This document shows, piece after piece, positions 32,229-40,921 of a DNA stretch of 64,000 bases (positions within the stretch are counted from its first letter, which is position 1; every line of letters begins with the position of its first letter). This stretch comes from Streptosporangium album (GTDB taxonomy: Bacteria; Actinomycetota; Actinomycetes; Streptosporangiales; Streptosporangiaceae), in the NCBI RefSeq assembly GCF_014203795.1, contig NZ_JACHJU010000003.1, positions 620,001 to 684,000 on the forward strand. The letters are read 5' to 3'. Below the pieces are notes generated by a model, which was given only the letters and a program-made list of their open reading frames with translations, did not search any database and was not told the origin of the DNA. A program made the position numbers and the translations under genes.

Positions 32229-33389
32229 CTAGACGACCCCCTTGTTCCGCAGGGTGGCGAGGTCCTCGGGAGTCAGGCCGAGGGCGCCGAGGACCTCGGC
32301 GGTGTCCGCGCCGTGCGGACGGCCCGTCCAGCGGATCTCACCGGGGGTGCCGGTGAGGCGGAACATCACGTTCTGCATCCGGATGGGTCCGAGCTCGGGG
32401 TCCTCCACCGTGGTGATCGCGTCCAGGGCCGCCAGCTGCGGGTCGGCCATGATGTCACGCACGTCGTAGATGGGCGCGACCGCCGCCTGGGCCTGTTCGA
32501 AGGCCGTCAGCACCTCCTCACGGGTGTGCTCGGCCACCCAGGCGGCCACGGCGCCGTCCAGCTCGTCGGCGTGCGCGACCCGGCCCGACCCGCTGGCGAA
32601 CCAGGGCTCGCCGATCACCTCGGGGCGGCCGACCAGGGTCATCACCCGCTCGGCGATGCTCTGCGCCGAGGTGGAGACCGCGACCCAGGAGCCGTCCTTG
32701 CAGCGGTAGGTGTTGCGGGGGGCGTTGTTGACCGAGCGGTTACCCGTGCGCGGCGGGACGATGCCGAGCTGGTCGTAGATGGTGGGCTGGGCGCCGAGCA
32801 CGGTCAGGATCGGCTCGATGATGGACAGGTCGACCACCTGCCCTCTGCCCGAGCGCAGCGCGGTCATCACCGCGAAGGCCGTGGCGAGAGCGCAGATGCC
32901 GTCGGCCAGGCCGAAGGGCGGCAGCGTCGGCGGGCCGTCCGGTTCCCCGGTCATCGCCGCGAACCCGCTCATCGCCTCGGCGAGCGTGCCGAAGCCGGGC
33001 CGCTTGGCGTAGGGGCCGAACTGCCCGAACCCGGTCACCCTGGCCAGCACCAGGTCGGGGTTGGCCTCGCTGAGCCGCTCGTAGGAGAGGTTCCACCGTT
33101 CCAGCGTCCCCGGCCGGAAGTTCTCGATCACCACATCGGCCTCGCGGACCAGCTTGACCAGCAGGTCCTGCCCCTCGGCCGTGGACAGGTCGAGGGTGAT
33201 CGTGCGCTTGTTGCGGCCGAGCATCTTCCACCACAGCCCATCGGGGCCGTGGCCGCGTGAGGGATCGGGCTTGGCCGGGTGCTCGACTTTGATCACCTCG
33301 GCTCCGTAGTCACCGAGCAGCATCGCCGCCATCGGCCCGGCGAACAGGGTCGCCAGGTCCAGCACGCGGACGCCTTCCAGGGCTTTCAT
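32229..33389 (-). CDS. class III (CaiB/BaiF) CoA-transferase, last gene of the ADP-ribosylglycohydrolase operon
   Basis: 386 aa. N-terminal LEGVRVLDLATLFAGPMAAM and GAEVIKVEHP, then NKRTITLDLSTAEGQDLL, VVIENFRPGTLERWNL and TGFGQFGPYAKRPGFG are the class III CoA-transferase signatures. The catalytic aspartate region is RGQVVDLSIIEP. Such enzymes move CoA between carboxylic acids. ATG at 33389 overlaps the ribokinase stop (ATGA), so it belongs to the operon. How an acyl-CoA step fits ribose release is unclear; it may act on the aglycone acid. Confidence 0.9.
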   Translation of the reverse strand: MKALEGVRVLDLATLFAGPMAAMLLGDYGAEVIKVEHPAKPDPSRGHGPDGLWWKMLGRNKRTITLDLSTAEGQDLLVKLVREADVVIENFRPGTLERWNLSYERLSEANPDLVLARVTGFGQFGPYAKRPGFGTLAEAMSGFAAMTGEPDGPPTLPPFGLADGICALATAFAVMTALRSGRGQVVDLSIIEPILTVLGAQPTIYDQLGIVPPRTGNRSVNNAPRNTYRCKDGSWVAVSTSAQSIAERVMTLVGRPEVIGEPWFASGSGRVAHADELDGAVAAWVAEHTREEVLTAFEQAQAAVAPIYDVRDIMADPQLAALDAITTVEDPELGPIRMQNVMFRLTGTPGEIRWTGRPHGADTAEVLGALGLTPEDLATLRNKGVV

Positions 33390-34297
33390 CGGACCTCCGG
33401 GTGCGGGGATCGGGCGAGACTCCGGTCGATCTCGGCACGGACGGGCATGGAGGTGCTGGCCCCCTCCCTCTGGACGGACAGGGCCGCGGCGGCCCCGGCG
33501 AAGCGGACGGACACATCCGGGGTCCGACGTTCGACATGGGCGGCGGCGAGCGCCCCCACGAACGTGTCGCCCGCCGCCGTGGTGTCCACCGCCCGCACCT
33601 TCGGCGCCTCGACGTGCAGGGCCGGGCCGGCTCCGGGTCCGGCGGTCAGCGCGCCGCGCGAGCCCAGGGTGATGATCACCCAGTCGACCCTGGCCCGGAG
33701 GTCGCGCACCGCGTCCTCGTGGCCGGCCTGTCCCGTGATCGCCGCGGCCTCGTGCTCGTTGGCGACGAGGATGTCCACGGCGTCCAGCAGCTCGTCCGGG
33801 AGCGGCTGGACCGGGGCGGGGGTGAGGATCACCGTGGTGCCCGCCGCCCGGGCCGCGCGGGCGGCCGCGGTGACCGCCTCGATGGGCAGCTCCAGCTGGA
33901 GGAGGAGCACGTCGGAGCGGGCGATGACCTCCAGGTCGGTCTCGGAGGGCGCGGTCACCGTGCCGTTGGCGCCGGGGACCACGATGATGGAGTTGCCGCC
34001 CTGGTCGTCGACCACGATCTGGGCGACGCCGGAGGGGCCCGGGACGGTGCGCAGTCCGGTGACGTCGACCCCCGCCCCGGCCAGCGTCGCGCGCATCTGC
34101 GGCCCGAAGGCGTCGTCGCCCACGGCGCCGAGGAAGGCCACCTCGGCGCCGGCGCGCGCGGCGGCGATGGCCTGGTTCGCACCCTTGCCTCCCGGGACCG
34201 TGCGGAACGCGCGGCCGGTCACGGTCTCGCCGAGGGCGGGTGCGGCCTCGACATAGGCCACCAGGTCCATGTTGACGCTACCGAACACCGAGATCAT
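33386..34297 (-). CDS. rbsK: ribokinase (PfkB family)
   Basis: 303 aa. Hallmarks are VFGSVNMDLVAYV, VPGGKGANQAIAAARAGA, AFLGAVGDDAFG, NEHEAA and the catalytic anion-hole motif DTTAAGDTFVGALA. It phosphorylates ribose (or a similar pentose) at O5 with ATP. Placed directly after four ADP-ribosylglycohydrolase genes, it suits ribose released by them. ATG at 34297 has GGAGGAATC upstream; start and stop overlap neighbours by 4 bp each. Confidence 0.9.
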   Translation of the reverse strand: MISVFGSVNMDLVAYVEAAPALGETVTGRAFRTVPGGKGANQAIAAARAGAEVAFLGAVGDDAFGPQMRATLAGAGVDVTGLRTVPGPSGVAQIVVDDQGGNSIIVVPGANGTVTAPSETDLEVIARSDVLLLQLELPIEAVTAAARAARAAGTTVILTPAPVQPLPDELLDAVDILVANEHEAAAITGQAGHEDAVRDLRARVDWVIITLGSRGALTAGPGAGPALHVEAPKVRAVDTTAAGDTFVGALAAAHVERRTPDVSVRFAGAAAALSVQREGASTSMPVRAEIDRSLARSPHPEVR

Positions 34298-35670
34298 GAT
34301 TCCTCCGTCGCCAGGGCCAGCGTACGGCGTGCCAGCTCGTCCAGGCCGATGCCGTCGAACCCGGTGATGCTGCTGGAAAGCCGGTTCTTCAACGACCATT
34401 CCTGCGGGATCCCCGACGCGCCGCGCAGCGCGCCGACGATCGAGCCCACGGTCGCCCCCGCCGAGTCGGTGTCCCAGCCGCCCGCCACGGCGCCGGCGAT
34501 CGAGGCGGTGAAGTCGCCCCGGCCATGGACCAGTGCCGCCGTGATCAGCGCGGCGTTGTTGATCGTGTGGACCCAGTGCAGGTCCCCATGGCGGGCGTGG
34601 AGCCGGTCGACGACCCGCTCGAAGTCCGGTTCGCGGCGCGCGTCCTCGGCGGCCTGCCGCATGGCGGCGGCCAGGCGGGAGTCCGGCGGGATCACGGCGA
34701 GCCCGGCGGCGACCACCTCCTCGGCGGAGGAGGCCACCAGCGCCGTGGCGCACATCGCGGCCACGGACATGGAGCCGTAGATCCCGTTGGCGGTGTGGCT
34801 GAGCCGCGCGTCGCGCCAGGCGAACTCCGCGGCCGTGGCCGGATCACCGGGGTTGGCCCAGCCGTAGACGTCGGCCCTGATCAGCGCGCCGATCCACTCC
34901 CGGAACGGGTTGCGGAAGGTCGCCGTGGTGAGGGCCGGCGGGTCGTGGGAGCCGGGCGGCTCCAGGCCGGCCAGCAGGTTGCGGTAGGTGGCGCGCTCGG
35001 CGGTGAAGACCCGGCCGCCGGGCAACTCGTCCAGCCAGAGCTGTGCGACGTCGTCGGTGGTGAACTCCCGGCCGCGCCGCTCCAGCAGGGCCAGGGCGAG
35101 CAGCGCGAAGTTGAGGTCGTCGTCCTCGGGAACGCCGTCGATGTTCTCCGCGAGGCTGTTGACGGCGCTGCGGCGGTTCCAGGGCCAGCTCCGGCCGATC
35201 TCGGCGGGAAGCCCCTCGGCGGTGAACCATCCCCGGATCGGCCAGTTCCCGGTCGCCTCGGCGATCGCCCTGATCCCCTCCCTGGGGATCTTCTCCACCG
35301 GCTTGCCCAGCACGCAGCCCGCCGCCCGGCCGAGCCACGCTCCGAGCATCCGGTCCATGGCCTGCGTGCCCGAGACGGCCGTGCCCCTCTGCGACGGCCA
35401 CTGCGGGCAGGCCGCGATGATCTCGGCCAGGGCCGAGGGTTCGGGGAGCGGGGAGGGGACCGCGGCGAGCTCGTCGAGCAGGTCCTCGGCCAGGCGGCGC
35501 AGCCGTACCGGAGGAGCCTCGGGTGAGGCTCCCGCCCGGGGCGGGGCGTCGTGTCCCCCCGCGGCGTGCCAGCGGGCGGCGATCTCCGTCACTTCGCGAC
35601 CGTCCTCGGCGGCCTGACGCAGCTCGTGGCCGACCAGGTCCTCCGGCTGCACCCAGGTCAGCCTGATCAT
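34294..35670 (-). CDS. ADP-ribosylglycohydrolase family protein A (fourth of four tandem paralogues)
   Basis: 458 aa. An extra N-terminal domain of about 105 residues (RLTWVQPEDLVGHELRQAA) precedes the ARH/DraG-type all-helical domain. Motifs are LGAWLGRAAGCVLGKPVEK, then EDDDLNFALLALALLE in place of TDDT, and GGWDTDSAGATVGSIVGALRG with the second metal-binding D-x-D-S. ARH/DraG proteins use two Mg or Mn ions to cleave ribosyl N- or O-glycosidic bonds. It is translated in series with B-D and the ribokinase (ATGA overlaps on both sides). Confidence 0.88.
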   Translation of the reverse strand: MIRLTWVQPEDLVGHELRQAAEDGREVTEIAARWHAAGGHDAPPRAGASPEAPPVRLRRLAEDLLDELAAVPSPLPEPSALAEIIAACPQWPSQRGTAVSGTQAMDRMLGAWLGRAAGCVLGKPVEKIPREGIRAIAEATGNWPIRGWFTAEGLPAEIGRSWPWNRRSAVNSLAENIDGVPEDDDLNFALLALALLERRGREFTTDDVAQLWLDELPGGRVFTAERATYRNLLAGLEPPGSHDPPALTTATFRNPFREWIGALIRADVYGWANPGDPATAAEFAWRDARLSHTANGIYGSMSVAAMCATALVASSAEEVVAAGLAVIPPDSRLAAAMRQAAEDARREPDFERVVDRLHARHGDLHWVHTINNAALITAALVHGRGDFTASIAGAVAGGWDTDSAGATVGSIVGALRGASGIPQEWSLKNRLSSSITGFDGIGLDELARRTLALATEES

Positions 35671-36854
35671 CTGGCGTCTCCGAGGAGGGCGGCGAAGGCG
35701 GACTCGTGGGCGCGCCGGCGCTCCAGGTCCGCGCGGTGGATGTCGCGGGCGACGCGGGCCAGATTCAGGCCGGGGGTGAGGAGGTCGGTGCGGCTGGCGG
35801 TCGAGATCTGCTCCACCCAGTCGGCCGGGACGGCCGCGCGCCCGCCGAGGGCTCCGGCGACGGCGCCGCCCATGGAGGCGATGGAGTCGGCGTCGCGGCC
35901 GTAGTTGACGCCGCCGAGGACGGTGTCGCGGTAGTCGCCCTTGGCGATCAGCAGGAAGGCCAGGGCGAGCGGGAGCTCCTCGATGCTGTGCAGGCGGCTC
36001 GGGCGGCGGGCGCCGAGGCCCTGGTCGCGGTAGGTGTCGGCGACGGTGTCGTAGGGCTTCATGGCGGCGCGCAGCGTCTCGAAGGAGCCGTCCCAGTGGC
36101 CGAGGCCGCGGGCCGCGGAGCACACCGCGTCGATGGCCGCCTTGGTGCCGTCCCGTGCCACCCGCAGGCAGGCGGCGACCACCGAGTCGGCCGTCGCGCC
36201 CGGGCGCATGGCCTCGGCCACCGCGGCGGCGAGCACACCGGCCGCCTCCCGGCCGTAGCTGGACTGGTGGGCGCCGGCCAGCTCGATCGCCTCGGCGTAG
36301 GCGGCGTCGGGGTCTGCGGCGTTCACCACGCCGACCGGCGCCATGTACATCGCGGCACCGCAGTTGACGATGTTGCCGACACCGGCCTCGCGCGGGTCCA
36401 CGTGACCGTAGTGCAGCCGCAGCACCAGCCATTTCTCCGCCAGGAAGACCCGCTGCAGCGGCAGCGCCTCGGCCTCCAGCTCCGGGATCCAGCGCTTCTC
36501 CCCCATCATCTCCGGCACCAGGTGCTCGGCCGCCGCGTAGGCGTCGAGGTGGCCTCCGACCCGCTCGTAGACCCGGATCAGCGCGTGGGTCATCAGGGTG
36601 TCGTCGGTGATGTGGCCGTCACCCTTGTGGTAGGGCGCGATGGGACGGGCGTTCCGCCAGTCCTCGAAGTACGGCGGGACCAGGCCCTCGACGTACCCGC
36701 CGTAGCGCTGGTGGATCTGCTCGGGCGTCCAGCCCTCGGTGGCGCCGCCGAGGGCGTCGCCGACCGCGGCGCCCGCCACGCATCCCACGGCCCTGTCCTC
36801 AAGCGTGCCCCCGCCCGCGCTCGCCGGGGTACCCGTCTCACCTGCTGTACTCAT
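35667..36854 (-). CDS. ADP-ribosylglycohydrolase family protein B
   Basis: 395 aa. CVAGAAVGDALGGATEGW opens the fold; GHITDDTLMTHALI is the canonical TDDT metal motif and NYGRDADSIASMGGAVAGALGG the second site (Thr replaced by Ser). A long central insertion (about residues 60-170, with YGHVDPREAGVGNIVNCGAAMYM) is specific to this member. ATG at 36854 gives an ATGA overlap with the upstream gene; an in-frame ATG at 36863 is also possible. All predicted metal ligands are present, so activity is expected. Confidence 0.9.
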   Translation of the reverse strand: MSTAGETGTPASAGGGTLEDRAVGCVAGAAVGDALGGATEGWTPEQIHQRYGGYVEGLVPPYFEDWRNARPIAPYHKGDGHITDDTLMTHALIRVYERVGGHLDAYAAAEHLVPEMMGEKRWIPELEAEALPLQRVFLAEKWLVLRLHYGHVDPREAGVGNIVNCGAAMYMAPVGVVNAADPDAAYAEAIELAGAHQSSYGREAAGVLAAAVAEAMRPGATADSVVAACLRVARDGTKAAIDAVCSAARGLGHWDGSFETLRAAMKPYDTVADTYRDQGLGARRPSRLHSIEELPLALAFLLIAKGDYRDTVLGGVNYGRDADSIASMGGAVAGALGGRAAVPADWVEQISTASRTDLLTPGLNLARVARDIHRADLERRRAHESAFAALLGDAR

Positions 36855-37816
36855 CCGATCCATCCCCTCGCGATGTCCAGTAGATCAATTCCCGCCAGTT
36901 CGGGCAGGCAACAGCCCGTCAGGGTGGTGCTCCACCCCCGCGGCAGCGCGTCGTGGCCGGCGAAGGCGCCGGTCAGCGCGCCGGTCAGCGCGGGCGCGGA
37001 GTCCGCCGCGGCGGCCAGGCAGGCGGCGGCCGGTACGGCGGTGCGCGTCGAGCCGCCGGAGACCTCCGCCAGCGCGAGAGCCACCGGGAGCGTCTCGGCG
37101 GCGGCGACCCCGTAGCTGTAGACGTGGTCGAACAGCGCCGCGTCCAGCGCGGGCACCGCCGCGAACGGGTCGCCCGCCTCGCGGGTGACCGCGAGCGCCG
37201 TGCGGGTCGCGCGGCCGATGACGGTGTCGTCGGGAAGCGCCTCCAGCGCGGCCTGCACGGCGTCGCCCATCGAGCCGCCGTCCACCAGGACGGCGATCGC
37301 CCGGGCCATCGCGACGGCCCCGAGCACGCCGTCACCGGCATTGGTGACCTGGGCGTCGGCCGTGGGGTCCAGCCCGGCGGCCCCGAAGGCGACCGCCCGC
37401 ACGACCGCGGCGTCGTCGAAGAAGTGCGGGTTGTCGTGCCCGCTGGCGGGAGGGCCGAGACCGCGCGCGAGATTGTCCAGCGCGGTCCGCACCGAGATCC
37501 GCGCCCTGATGTCGTCCCTGCCGATCAGGCCGGCGAACGCCTCCGCACGGTCCTGGTCGATGGTGAGCACGGTCCAGGCGAGCCATTCGGCGTCGTCGGA
37601 CGGCCCCGTCACCAGCGGCGCGACCGGCTGGTTGAGCGCGAACGGCACCGGCAGCGTGGTCACCCGGTGCTCCTCGGCGAAGGCGTCGAGCTCGCGGTGG
37701 AGACGTCTGCTCCACGGCGCGTGCACCCCGGCGCGGTGCCGTGACGACGGCCATCCCGCCGCGTCACCGATCGCCAGACCGGCGAACGCCCCCAGAATCC
37801 TGTCCCCCGACATCAT
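36851..37816 (-). CDS. ADP-ribosylglycohydrolase family protein C (divergent metal site)
   Basis: 321 aa. GAFAGLAIGDAAGWPSSRHR replaces the usual GDALG segment, and GPSDDAEWLAWTVLTI stands at the TDDT position. At the second site the usual GRDADT is AAAADSAPALTGALTGAFAG, losing the first aspartate. The middle is canonical in character (VTNAGDGVLGAVAMARAIAV). With one metal ligand missing it may have altered metal use, another substrate, or a non-catalytic role. ATG at 37816 (or the adjacent ATG 37813) follows the D gene after 4 bp. Confidence 0.85.
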   Translation of the reverse strand: MMSGDRILGAFAGLAIGDAAGWPSSRHRAGVHAPWSRRLHRELDAFAEEHRVTTLPVPFALNQPVAPLVTGPSDDAEWLAWTVLTIDQDRAEAFAGLIGRDDIRARISVRTALDNLARGLGPPASGHDNPHFFDDAAVVRAVAFGAAGLDPTADAQVTNAGDGVLGAVAMARAIAVLVDGGSMGDAVQAALEALPDDTVIGRATRTALAVTREAGDPFAAVPALDAALFDHVYSYGVAAAETLPVALALAEVSGGSTRTAVPAAACLAAAADSAPALTGALTGAFAGHDALPRGWSTTLTGCCLPELAGIDLLDIARGWIG

Positions 37817-37820
37817 CGCC

Positions 37821-38783
37821 CTACGTCCCTTCCACGAGCTGATCGGCCACGTCGAGCACGTGCCGTCCCGCGGTCACCGGCAGGCAGCGTCCCTCGACCG
37901 GGCCGATCTGCCGTGCCCACCGCTCCGGCACCGCCGCCTCGCCGCGTCCCGCCCCGGCGAGAGCGCCGGCGATGGCCGCGGTGGTGTCGGCGTCCCGTCC
38001 CAGGTTCGCCGCGATCACCACGGACTCCTCGACCTCTCCCTCGCCCAGCAGGTAGGCGGCGAAGGCCAGGGCGACGGCTTCGGGAGCCAGGTCCGTCCAC
38101 GGGTAGTGCCGGACCACGACCGCCTCGTGCAGCCGCCCGGCGACCTCGCCGGATCCGGGGCCGATGGCCTCCCGGGCGCGGTTGACGCTGCGGGCGGTCC
38201 ACGAATCCTCGGGGATCACGCCGAGACCGGCCGCGACCGCCTCGGCCGGGGAGGCGCCCGCCATCGCGGCGGCCACCGCCCCGGCGACGGCGCGGCCGCC
38301 GAGGATGCCCTCTCCCGCGTTGCTCACGCTGCCGTCGACCTCCACCAGGCGGGCGGCCTCATCGGGGTCGCCCGCGGCGAAGATCCCGTACGGCGCGGCG
38401 CGCATGGCCAGGCCGTCCGACCAGCCGTGGCGGTGCCACTGACCGGTCAGCGGCGGCTGGAGCCCCTGCCGGAGCGCCTGGATGGCGCCGAGCTCGGAGA
38501 AGCCCGCGCCCTTCATGGGCCCGTCGATCAGCGGGATGATCTCCCGGCGGTAGGCCTGGACGACGTCCTGGGAGGTCAGCGCGTGCCCGTGCTGCATGAG
38601 CAGGGAGGCCGCGAAGATGGTGTACTCGGTGTCGTCGGTGCCGCCGCCGTCGATCTCGGTCAGCCTGCCCCAGCGGGCGGCGATCTGTTCTGGCGAGAGG
38701 TTCTCCGCCGGGCGCCCGAGGGCGTCGCCGGCCGCGAGGCCGAGCAGACATCCCCGGGCGCGCCCCCGATGTGTCAAGGTCAC
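37821..38783 (-). CDS. ADP-ribosylglycohydrolase family protein D
   Basis: 320 aa and the most canonical of the four. Motifs are GCLLGLAAGDALGRPAENL, DGGGTDDTEYTIFAASLL, SVSNAGEGILGGRAVAGAVAAA and ANLGRDADTTAAIAGALAGAG. GTG at 38783 overlaps the stop of the binding-protein gene (GTGA). It is first of the four glycohydrolases and follows the transporter directly, so it is the best candidate for the primary hydrolase of the imported compound. Confidence 0.92.
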   Translation of the reverse strand: MTLTHRGRARGCLLGLAAGDALGRPAENLSPEQIAARWGRLTEIDGGGTDDTEYTIFAASLLMQHGHALTSQDVVQAYRREIIPLIDGPMKGAGFSELGAIQALRQGLQPPLTGQWHRHGWSDGLAMRAAPYGIFAAGDPDEAARLVEVDGSVSNAGEGILGGRAVAGAVAAAMAGASPAEAVAAGLGVIPEDSWTARSVNRAREAIGPGSGEVAGRLHEAVVVRHYPWTDLAPEAVALAFAAYLLGEGEVEESVVIAANLGRDADTTAAIAGALAGAGRGEAAVPERWARQIGPVEGRCLPVTAGRHVLDVADQLVEGT

Positions 38784-40075
38784 TGGTTGTACCGCTCCAG
38801 CACCTGGTTGCCCTCGTCGACCAGCTTCTTCGCCACGTCGTCAATGGTGATCTTGTTGGCGAAGTACTGCTGCAGCGTCGGCGTGGCCACCTTGCTCTTC
38901 CACTCGTCGAAGCCGTTGACCTTCAGGAACGGCGCGACCACGAGGTTCTTGACCGATGCGGTCGCCACGTTCCAGCCGTTCTCCTCGACGGTCATGGCGG
39001 GGTCGGCCGCGGCCTTGACGGAGGTCGGCAGCAGCCAGTCGCCCTTGGCGAGCTTGACCTGGTTGGAACCGTTGAGGAAGAAGGAGATGAACTTCAGCGA
39101 CTGCTCGGGATACTTGCTGTCGGCGGCGACCGAGAGCGTCTGCGAGACGGCGCCCTGCTCGGAGCTGACGCCCTTCAGCGGCGGGATGGTGACCCACTCG
39201 AAGCCGTCCGGCGCCTGCTCCACGACCTGCTGGCGCAGGTAGACCCCTGCGGGCAGCATCGCGTACTTGCCGGCGTAGAAGCCGGGCAGCGGGTCGGCCG
39301 AGCCCATACCGAGCGCGGACGGGTCGGCGGACTTGTCCTTGTAGAGCTGGTCGTGGACGCGCTGGAGCACCTCGCGCTCCTCGGTGCCGACCTTGACCGT
39401 CGTCTTGCCCGCGGCGTCGGTCTGGAAGAAGGTGCCGCCGAAGTTCAGGCTCAGGTTGAGCACCTTGTTGACCGGCGACTTCATCGGCCAGGCGACGCCG
39501 TAGGTGTCGCCCTTGGTGAGCTTCTTGGAGATCTCGGCGAACTCGTCCCACGTCCACGGGCTGTCCGGGGTCGGGATCCGCACGTCCGCCGCCTCGAGCA
39601 GCTTCTTGTTGGCGATGGTGACCTGCGACTCCTGCAGGAACGGCACGCCGTACACGCCCTGTGCGCCCTTGCCGTCTCCGAAGGTGACGGTGTCCCAGGC
39701 GGGCTGCGGGATGTCGCTCTTCAGCTCGGCCGGGATCTTGTCCTTGATGTCCATCAGATAGCCGCGGTTGGCGAATCCGGACAGGGCCGGGGAGTCGTCG
39801 TGGATGACGTCCGGCGGGTCACCGGCCTCGAAGGAGGTCACGAGCTGGTCGTTGACGTTGTCCCAGCTTCCCTGGATGTACTCGACCTGGATCTTGGGGT
39901 TGGCCTTGTTCCACTCGGCGACCAGCTCCTTGTTGGCGGCGATCGACTCCTTCTGCCAGGCGAGGCTCTGGAATTTGATCGTCACCGGCCCGTCGGGGGT
40001 GGCCGCGGGCGATTCCGAGGCGCATCCGGCGACGAGCACGAGGAGGCTTGCGGCCAGCGCGGTCCTCATACGCAT
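38780..40075 (-). CDS. solute-binding lipoprotein of the ADP-ribosylglycohydrolase operon
   Basis: 431 aa. The signal peptide ends in lipobox VAGC (cysteine near 18), then a CUT1-type binding protein: VTIKFQSLAWQKESIAANKELV, AGDPPDVIHDDSP, VYGVPFLQESQVTIANKKLLE. ATG at 40075 has TAGGAG upstream. Although classed as a sugar-binding protein, its neighbours suggest the ligand carries a ribosyl group. It is unusual in lying after the permeases rather than before them. Confidence 0.9.
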   Translation of the reverse strand: MRMRTALAASLLVLVAGCASESPAATPDGPVTIKFQSLAWQKESIAANKELVAEWNKANPKIQVEYIQGSWDNVNDQLVTSFEAGDPPDVIHDDSPALSGFANRGYLMDIKDKIPAELKSDIPQPAWDTVTFGDGKGAQGVYGVPFLQESQVTIANKKLLEAADVRIPTPDSPWTWDEFAEISKKLTKGDTYGVAWPMKSPVNKVLNLSLNFGGTFFQTDAAGKTTVKVGTEEREVLQRVHDQLYKDKSADPSALGMGSADPLPGFYAGKYAMLPAGVYLRQQVVEQAPDGFEWVTIPPLKGVSSEQGAVSQTLSVAADSKYPEQSLKFISFFLNGSNQVKLAKGDWLLPTSVKAAADPAMTVEENGWNVATASVKNLVVAPFLKVNGFDEWKSKVATPTLQQYFANKITIDDVAKKLVDEGNQVLERYNQ

Positions 40076-40101
40076 ATGACTTCTCCTATCGGGGGGTGGG
40101 G

Positions 40102-40920
40102 CTATCCCTTGACGGCCCCGGCCATCAGGCCGGACTTCAACCGCCGCTGGATGACTGCGAAGAACAACAGACTCGGGATCGTCGCCAGGAGCGAGGCGGC
40201 CGCCAGCGGCCCGAGCCGCACGACGCCCTCGGCACCGGTGAACTTCACCAGCGTCAGGGGCAGGGTCGCCACGTCAGGGTCCTTGAGGACGATCAGAGCG
40301 AACAGGAACTCGTTCCAGGAGGAGATGAACGCGAACAGCAGGGTCGCGACCACTCCGGGGGCCAGCAGCGGGGCGACGACGCTCACCAGCGAGCGGATCC
40401 GCCCGGCCCCGTCCACCGCGGCGGCCTCCTCCAGCTCACGCGGCACGGCGCGCACGTAGCCCTGGAGCATCCACAGCGCGAACGGCAGCGTGAAGGTGAC
40501 GTGCACGACGGTCAGGCCGGGCAACGTGTTCACCAGGTCCAGCCTGCGCAGGACCATGAACAGCGGGATGATGATCAGGATGAACGGGAAGACCTGGCTG
40601 ACCAGGACCCATCCGATCGCGATCCGGTTGACCAGTGAGCGGTAGCGGGCCAGCGCGTAGGCGGCGGGCATCGCCAGGATCACGGTGAGCACCGAGCTGG
40701 CCACCGCGACGACGAGGCTGCGCATGCCGCTGCCGACCAGGTCCTGCTCGCCGAAGGCGTCGGTGAAGTTGGTCAGCGTCGGTGCGCGCGGGATCCACGT
40801 CGGGTGCAGGCTCGCCAGCTCCTGCGGCGTCTTCAACGCCGTGGACAGCAGCCAGACCAGCGGGAACGCCAGGAAGACGATGTAGCAGGCCAGGGCCAGA
40901 TAACGCAGTGCCTTGCCCAT
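40102..40920 (-). CDS. CUT1 ABC permease (MalG type)
   Basis: 272 aa, six membrane helices. The EAA loop is ELEEAAAVDGAGRIRSLVSVVAPLLAPG; SSWNEFLFALIVLKD is the typical C-terminal helix pair. ATG at 40920 follows the MalF stop by 1 bp. The binding-protein gene begins 26 bp after its stop. No ATPase gene is in the operon, so a shared MsiK-like ATPase is assumed. Confidence 0.92.
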   Translation of the reverse strand: MGKALRYLALACYIVFLAFPLVWLLSTALKTPQELASLHPTWIPRAPTLTNFTDAFGEQDLVGSGMRSLVVAVASSVLTVILAMPAAYALARYRSLVNRIAIGWVLVSQVFPFILIIIPLFMVLRRLDLVNTLPGLTVVHVTFTLPFALWMLQGYVRAVPRELEEAAAVDGAGRIRSLVSVVAPLLAPGVVATLLFAFISSWNEFLFALIVLKDPDVATLPLTLVKFTGAEGVVRLGPLAAASLLATIPSLLFFAVIQRRLKSGLMAGAVKG

Positions 40921-40921
40921 G

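Noticed and set aside
32229..38783. A DarTG-like or other ADP-ribosylation toxin-immunity system
   Set aside because: No ADP-ribosyltransferase or DarT-like gene is present; the partners are an importer, LacI regulator and ribokinase, which point to catabolism.
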